From positions 3,100,001 to 3,164,000 of the forward strand of contig NZ_AP025470.1 in the NCBI RefSeq assembly GCF_024347375.1: a DNA stretch of 64,000 bases. Reading direction: 5' to 3'. This document shows, piece after piece, positions 60,082 to 64,000 of the stretch. Under the pieces are notes generated by a model, which was given only the letters and a program-made list of their open reading frames with translations, ran no database searches and was not told where the DNA came from. This DNA comes from Vibrio coralliirubri (GTDB lineage Bacteria > Pseudomonadota > Gammaproteobacteria > Enterobacterales > Vibrionaceae). Within the stretch, counting starts at the first letter, position 1, and each line of letters begins with the position of its first letter. Position numbers and translations under genes: made by a program.

Positions 60082-63000
60082 TTAAGCTTGAGAAGCTTTA
60101 ACCTGAGCGTGTAGCTCTTGAACTGAAGTTACTGACGTTTTCGCGTCTGCAGTGTGCGCCATACAAGTCGCGAATGCAGCGTTTAGCGTAGTCGTGTAGT
60201 TAACTTTCTCAGCCAATGCACCACGACGAAGAACTTTAGAATCTTCAATCGCTTGACGGCCAGCTGCAGTGTTCACGATGTACGTGTACTCGTTGTTCTT
60301 GATACGGTCAAGAATGTGAGGACGACCTTCGTGTACCTTGTTCACTAGACGTGGGTTGATGCCCGCTTCGCCAAGAATAACCGCAGTACCGTGCGTTGCG
60401 TCTAGCTGGTAACCAAGCTTAGATAGCTTAGATGCTAGGTCAACAACACGCTCTTTGTCGCCTTCGCGAACAGAAAGAAGTGCACGGCCGCCTTCTGGGT
60501 AGATGTTGCCACAACCCAATTCAGCTTTAGAGTATGCTTCTGCGAACGTCGCACCAACACCCATAACTTCACCAGTAGAGCGCATTTCTGGGCCTAACAG
60601 TGGGTCAACACCAGGGAACTTGTTGAATGGAAGTACAACTTCTTTCACTGAGTAGTAAGGTGGGATGATTTCTTTCGTAAAGCCTTGAGACTCTAGAGAT
60701 TGACCCGCCATTACACGAGCGGCAATCTTAGCGATTGGCGCGCCAGTTGCTTTAGATACGAATGGAACCGTACGTGCTGCACGAGGGTTAACCTCAATTA
60801 GGTACACTTCATTGTTCTTAACAGCAAACTGCGTGTTCATCAGACCACGAACACCCAACTCGAACGCTAGCTTTTCAACTTGCTCGCGCATTACGTCTTG
60901 GATTTCTTGGCTTAGCGTGTATGCAGGAAGAGAACATGCTGAGTCACCTGAGTGAACACCCGCTTGCTCGATGTGCTCCATGATACCGCCGATTACAACG
61001 CGCTCACCGTCACAAATCGCATCTACGTCAACTTCAACAGCGTCATCTAGGAAGCTATCAAGTAGTACTGGAGATTCGTTTGATACGCTTACTGCTTCGT
61101 TGAAGTAGCGACGTAGGTCTTGCTCGTCGTATACGATTTCCATCGCACGACCACCAAGTACGTAAGAAGGACGTACAACCAGTGGGAAGCCGATTTCGCG
61201 AGATTTCTCTACCGCTTGCTCCATTGTTGTTACTGTCGCGTTTTCTGGTTGAAGTAGGCCTAGACGGTCTACAGCAACTTGGAAACGCTCACGGTCTTCT
61301 GCGCGGTCGATTGCGTCTGGGCTAGTACCGATGATTGGTACGCCAGCAGCTTCAAGAGCACGTGCCAGTTTAAGTGGCGTTTGGCCACCGTACTGAACGA
61401 TAACGCCTTTTGGCTTCTCAACGCGAGCAATTGCTAGTACGTCTTCCAGAGTTACTGGTTCGAAGTACAGACGGTCAGACGTATCGTAGTCTGTAGAAAC
61501 TGTCTCAGGGTTACAGTTAACCATGATAGTTTCGTAGCCATCTTCACGTAGCGCTAGTGATGCGTGTACACAACAGTAGTCAAATTCAATACCTTGGCCG
61601 ATACGGTTTGGACCGCCGCCTAGAATCATGATTTTTTCTTTGTCTGTTGGGTTTGCTTCACACTCGTCATCGTAAGATGAGTACATGTAAGCCGTATCTG
61701 AAGAGAACTCAGCTGCACACGTATCTACACGCTTGTACACCGGGTGGATATCGTATTGGTCACGTAGACGACGGATTTCGCTTTCTGCTACACCTAGAAT
61801 CTTAGATAGGCGCGCATCAGCAAAACCTTTACGCTTAAGCTTGTTTAGCTCGTCTTTATTTAGACCAGCAAAGCCTTTCGCTTTAAGTTCTTGCTCTAGC
61901 TTAACGATGTCTTCGATTTGAACTAGGAACCAACGGTCGATTTGCGTTAAGTTGAATACACCATCTACCGACATACCAGCACGGAATGCGTCAGCGATGT
62001 ACCAAATACGCTCTGCGCCAGCTTCTTTTAGTTCGTGACGGATAGTCGTTAGAGCATCTGGTGCATCTAGGTCTACCATTTCGTCAAAACCAGTCGCGCC
62101 AACTTCTAGGCCGCGAAGTGCTTTTTGTAGAGATTCTTGTTGGTTACGGCCGATAGCCATAACTTCACCAACCGACTTCATTTGCGTCGTTAGACGGTCG
62201 TTAGCACCTGCAAATTTCTCGAAGTTAAAACGAGGAATCTTAGTTACTACGTAGTCGATTGTTGGTTCGAATGATGCTGGAGTTGCGCCGCCAGTGATGT
62301 CATTCATTAGCTCGTCTAGCGTGAAACCAACAGCCAGTTTCGCTGCAATCTTAGCGATTGGGAAACCTGTTGCTTTAGATGCTAGTGCAGAAGAGCGAGA
62401 TACACGTGGGTTCATCTCGATGATAACCATACGGCCATCTTTCGGGTTGATACCAAACTGTACGTTTGAACCACCTGTTTCAACACCAATCTCGCGCAGT
62501 ACTGCTAGAGATGCGTTACGCATTAGTTGGTATTCTTTGTCTGTCAGCGTTTGAGCTGGAGCCACGGTGATTGAGTCACCAGTGTGAATACCCATAGGGT
62601 CGAAGTTTTCAATCGCACATACGATGATGCAGTTGTCGTTTTTGTCACGAACCACTTCCATCTCGTACTCTTTCCAACCGATAAGTGATTCATCGATAAG
62701 AAGTTCGTTAGTTGGAGATAAATCCAAACCACGACGACAGATTTCTTCAAATTCTTCTTTGTTGTAAGCGATACCGCCACCAGTACCACCCATCGTGAAC
62801 GATGGACGAATGATACAAGGGAAGCCAACCATGTCTAAAACTTTGTAAGCTTCTTCCATCGTTTTCGCTGTATCAGCAGTCGGACACTCAAGGCCAATTG
62901 CTTTCATTGCTTTATCGAAGCGTGAACGGTCTTCTGCTTTATCGATAGCGTCAGCCGTTGCACCAATCATTTCAACACCGAACTCTTCAAGAACGCCGTG

Positions 63001-63312
63001 CTTTTCTAGGTCTAGAGCACAGTTCAATGCAGTTTGGCCACCCATAGTAGGTAGAACTGCATCAGGCTTCTCTTTAGCGATGATGTTACGCACAACTTCC
63101 CATTGGATAGGCTCGATGTAAGTTGCATCTGCCATATCTGGGTCAGTCATGATTGTCGCTGGGTTCGAGTTTACAAGAATAACTCGGTAACCTTCTTCGC
63201 GAAGCGCTTTACAAGCTTGAGCACCAGAGTAATCGAATTCACATGCTTGGCCGATAACGATCGGGCCAGCACCTAGAATAAGAATACTTTTAATGTCAGT
63301 ACGTTTTGGCAT
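60082..63312 (-). CDS. carB: Carbamoyl-phosphate synthase large subunit
   Basis: Makes carbamoyl phosphate from bicarbonate, ammonia (from CarA) and two ATP, for arginine and pyrimidine synthesis. 1076 aa (E. coli 1073). Two homologous ATP-grasp halves: the first begins [23 protein letters not shown] and has [12 protein letters not shown]; the second begins [22 protein letters not shown] and has [14 protein letters not shown]. The C-terminal methylglyoxal-synthase-like allosteric domain (about 935-1065) binds UMP, IMP and ornithine in E. coli. Starts 16 bases after carA. Confidence 0.98.
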   Translation of the reverse strand: MPKRTDIKSILILGAGPIVIGQACEFDYSGAQACKALREEGYRVILVNSNPATIMTDPDMADATYIEPIQWEVVRNIIAKEKPDAVLPTMGGQTALNCALDLEKHGVLEEFGVEMIGATADAIDKAEDRSRFDKAMKAIGLECPTADTAKTMEEAYKVLDMVGFPCIIRPSFTMGGTGGGIAYNKEEFEEICRRGLDLSPTNELLIDESLIGWKEYEMEVVRDKNDNCIIVCAIENFDPMGIHTGDSITVAPAQTLTDKEYQLMRNASLAVLREIGVETGGSNVQFGINPKDGRMVIIEMNPRVSRSSALASKATGFPIAKIAAKLAVGFTLDELMNDITGGATPASFEPTIDYVVTKIPRFNFEKFAGANDRLTTQMKSVGEVMAIGRNQQESLQKALRGLEVGATGFDEMVDLDAPDALTTIRHELKEAGAERIWYIADAFRAGMSVDGVFNLTQIDRWFLVQIEDIVKLEQELKAKGFAGLNKDELNKLKRKGFADARLSKILGVAESEIRRLRDQYDIHPVYKRVDTCAAEFSSDTAYMYSSYDDECEANPTDKEKIMILGGGPNRIGQGIEFDYCCVHASLALREDGYETIMVNCNPETVSTDYDTSDRLYFEPVTLEDVLAIARVEKPKGVIVQYGGQTPLKLARALEAAGVPIIGTSPDAIDRAEDRERFQVAVDRLGLLQPENATVTTMEQAVEKSREIGFPLVVRPSYVLGGRAMEIVYDEQDLRRYFNEAVSVSNESPVLLDSFLDDAVEVDVDAICDGERVVIGGIMEHIEQAGVHSGDSACSLPAYTLSQEIQDVMREQVEKLAFELGVRGLMNTQFAVKNNEVYLIEVNPRAARTVPFVSKATGAPIAKIAARVMAGQSLESQGFTKEIIPPYYSVKEVVLPFNKFPGVDPLLGPEMRSTGEVMGVGATFAEAYSKAELGCGNIYPEGGRALLSVREGDKERVVDLASKLSKLGYQLDATHGTAVILGEAGINPRLVNKVHEGRPHILDRIKNNEYTYIVNTAAGRQAIEDSKVLRRGALAEKVNYTTTLNAAFATCMAHTADAKTSVTSVQELHAQVKASQA

Positions 63313-63328
63313 TGTCTACTACTCCGAA

Positions 63329-64000
63329 TTACGCTGTGTGCTGTTTGATTAGTTCAATAAAGTGGTCGAATAACGGCGCTGCGTCTTCTGGACCTGGGCT
63401 CGCTTCAGGGTGACCTTGGAAGCTGAATGCTGGTTTGTCTGTACGGTGAATACCTTGTAGAGAACCATCAAATAGTGATTTGTGCGTTGCACGTAGTGTC
63501 TCTGGAAGGGTTTCTTCGTCAGCAGCAAAGCCGTGGTTTTGCGAAGTAATCATCACAACATCACGATCTAAATCTTTAACCGGGTGGTTTGCACCGTGGT
63601 GACCAAACTTCATCTTCACTGTCTTAGCGCCTGACGCAAGAGCAAGAATCTGGTGACCTAGACAGATACCGAAGATTGGTAAGCCTTTTTCTAGGAACAC
63701 TTTTGTCGCTTCAATTGCGTAAGTACATGGTTCTGGGTCACCAGGGCCATTTGAAAGGAAAACACCGTCTGGGTTCAGAGCAAGTACTTCTTCAGCTGAA
63801 GTCTCAGCAGGAACAACCGTTAGGCGGCAGCCGCGGTCAACAAGCATTCGTAGGATGTTTCGTTTTGCACCGAAGTCATAAGCAACAACGTGGTATGGCA
63901 ATTCTGAGTCTGCTTTCGCTTCAGGAAGTCCACCCGTAAGCGTCCACGAACCTTGTTTCCATTGATACGCTTCTTTTGTTGTAACTTCTTTCGCAAGGTC
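63329..64000 (-). CDS. carA: Carbamoyl-phosphate synthase small subunit, 5' part outside window
   Basis: Glutamine amidotransferase subunit that supplies ammonia to CarB. The last 224 codons are visible; the frame is open to the window edge, so the start lies beyond 64000. The class I amidotransferase domain is complete: [27 protein letters not shown], catalytic Cys in [16 protein letters not shown], and the His/Glu pair in [17 protein letters not shown] inside the frame at 63901 is not the real start. Promoters and any UTP/arginine control sites are outside the window. Confidence 0.97.
   Translation of the reverse strand, partial: DLAKEVTTKEAYQWKQGSWTLTGGLPEAKADSELPYHVVAYDFGAKRNILRMLVDRGCRLTVVPAETSAEEVLALNPDGVFLSNGPGDPEPCTYAIEATKVFLEKGLPIFGICLGHQILALASGAKTVKMKFGHHGANHPVKDLDRDVVMITSQNHGFAADEETLPETLRATHKSLFDGSLQGIHRTDKPAFSFQGHPEASPGPEDAAPLFDHFIELIKQHTA

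Overview
The window is a stretch of core chromosome from a Vibrio, most likely of the Splendidus group. The genus call rests on VpsR next to lysS, on DUF3545 and DUF1127 small proteins, on two tandem glutamate synthase operons, and on protein sequences that closely resemble V. cholerae proteins as I remember them; the clade is inference. The DNA is moderately AT-rich. I see no tRNA or rRNA gene, no prophage and no CRISPR array. The only candidate mobile sequence is a 268-bp element with inverted ends at 53134-53401.

Left part (1-14.5 kb). A leftward operon rppH-ptsP-TauE/SafE permease (RNA 5' end processing, nitrogen PTS, anion export) is separated from rightward mutH by a 616-bp non-coding region. 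That region carries a cluster of DnaA boxes and an IHF site. It sits where E. coli has DARS2, the DnaA-reactivating locus, and is the strongest finding here. Next come small Vibrio proteins (103-aa, DUF1127, a 40-aa peptide) and the biofilm regulator gene vpsR. Then follows the conserved leftward series xerD-dsbC-recJ-prfB-lysS, with fldB diverging from xerD; prfB keeps its programmed +1 frameshift.

Middle part (14.5-34 kb). This holds single transport, RNA and stress genes: brnQ, trmN, srmB, yaaA, an AGCS-type symporter, DUF3545 and a hemerythrin. A base-excision-repair pair (nfo, ung) flanks a previously unlisted 36-aa His-rich peptide whose leader can hide its own ribosome binding site. 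grcA has two FNR-like boxes. The thrLABC operon has a Thr/Ile-rich leader peptide and an attenuator. An RraA-like gene precedes arcA, which has a perfect FNR box upstream.

Right part (34-64 kb). ArcA's partner ArcB has a single cysteine, a diguanylate cyclase follows, and yhcC stands divergent from two glutamate synthase operons of different type (gltB1D1 and gltB2D2). After the inverted-repeat element come a DUF1499 lipoprotein gene and the mtnN-cbiB-like-btuF-TRIC series (adenosine-derivative recycling and B12 salvage). A flavodoxin/LysR/TSUP group follows, and the window ends inside carA of the carAB operon.

Functional themes are redox and oxygen control (ArcAB, FNR sites, GrcA, hemerythrin, flavodoxins), nitrogen assimilation (PtsP, two GOGATs, CarAB), threonine synthesis, and DNA repair or replication control (MutH, RecJ, Ung, Nfo, XerD, DARS2-like region). 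All identifications are from reading the sequence and from memory of the families; no database search was run.
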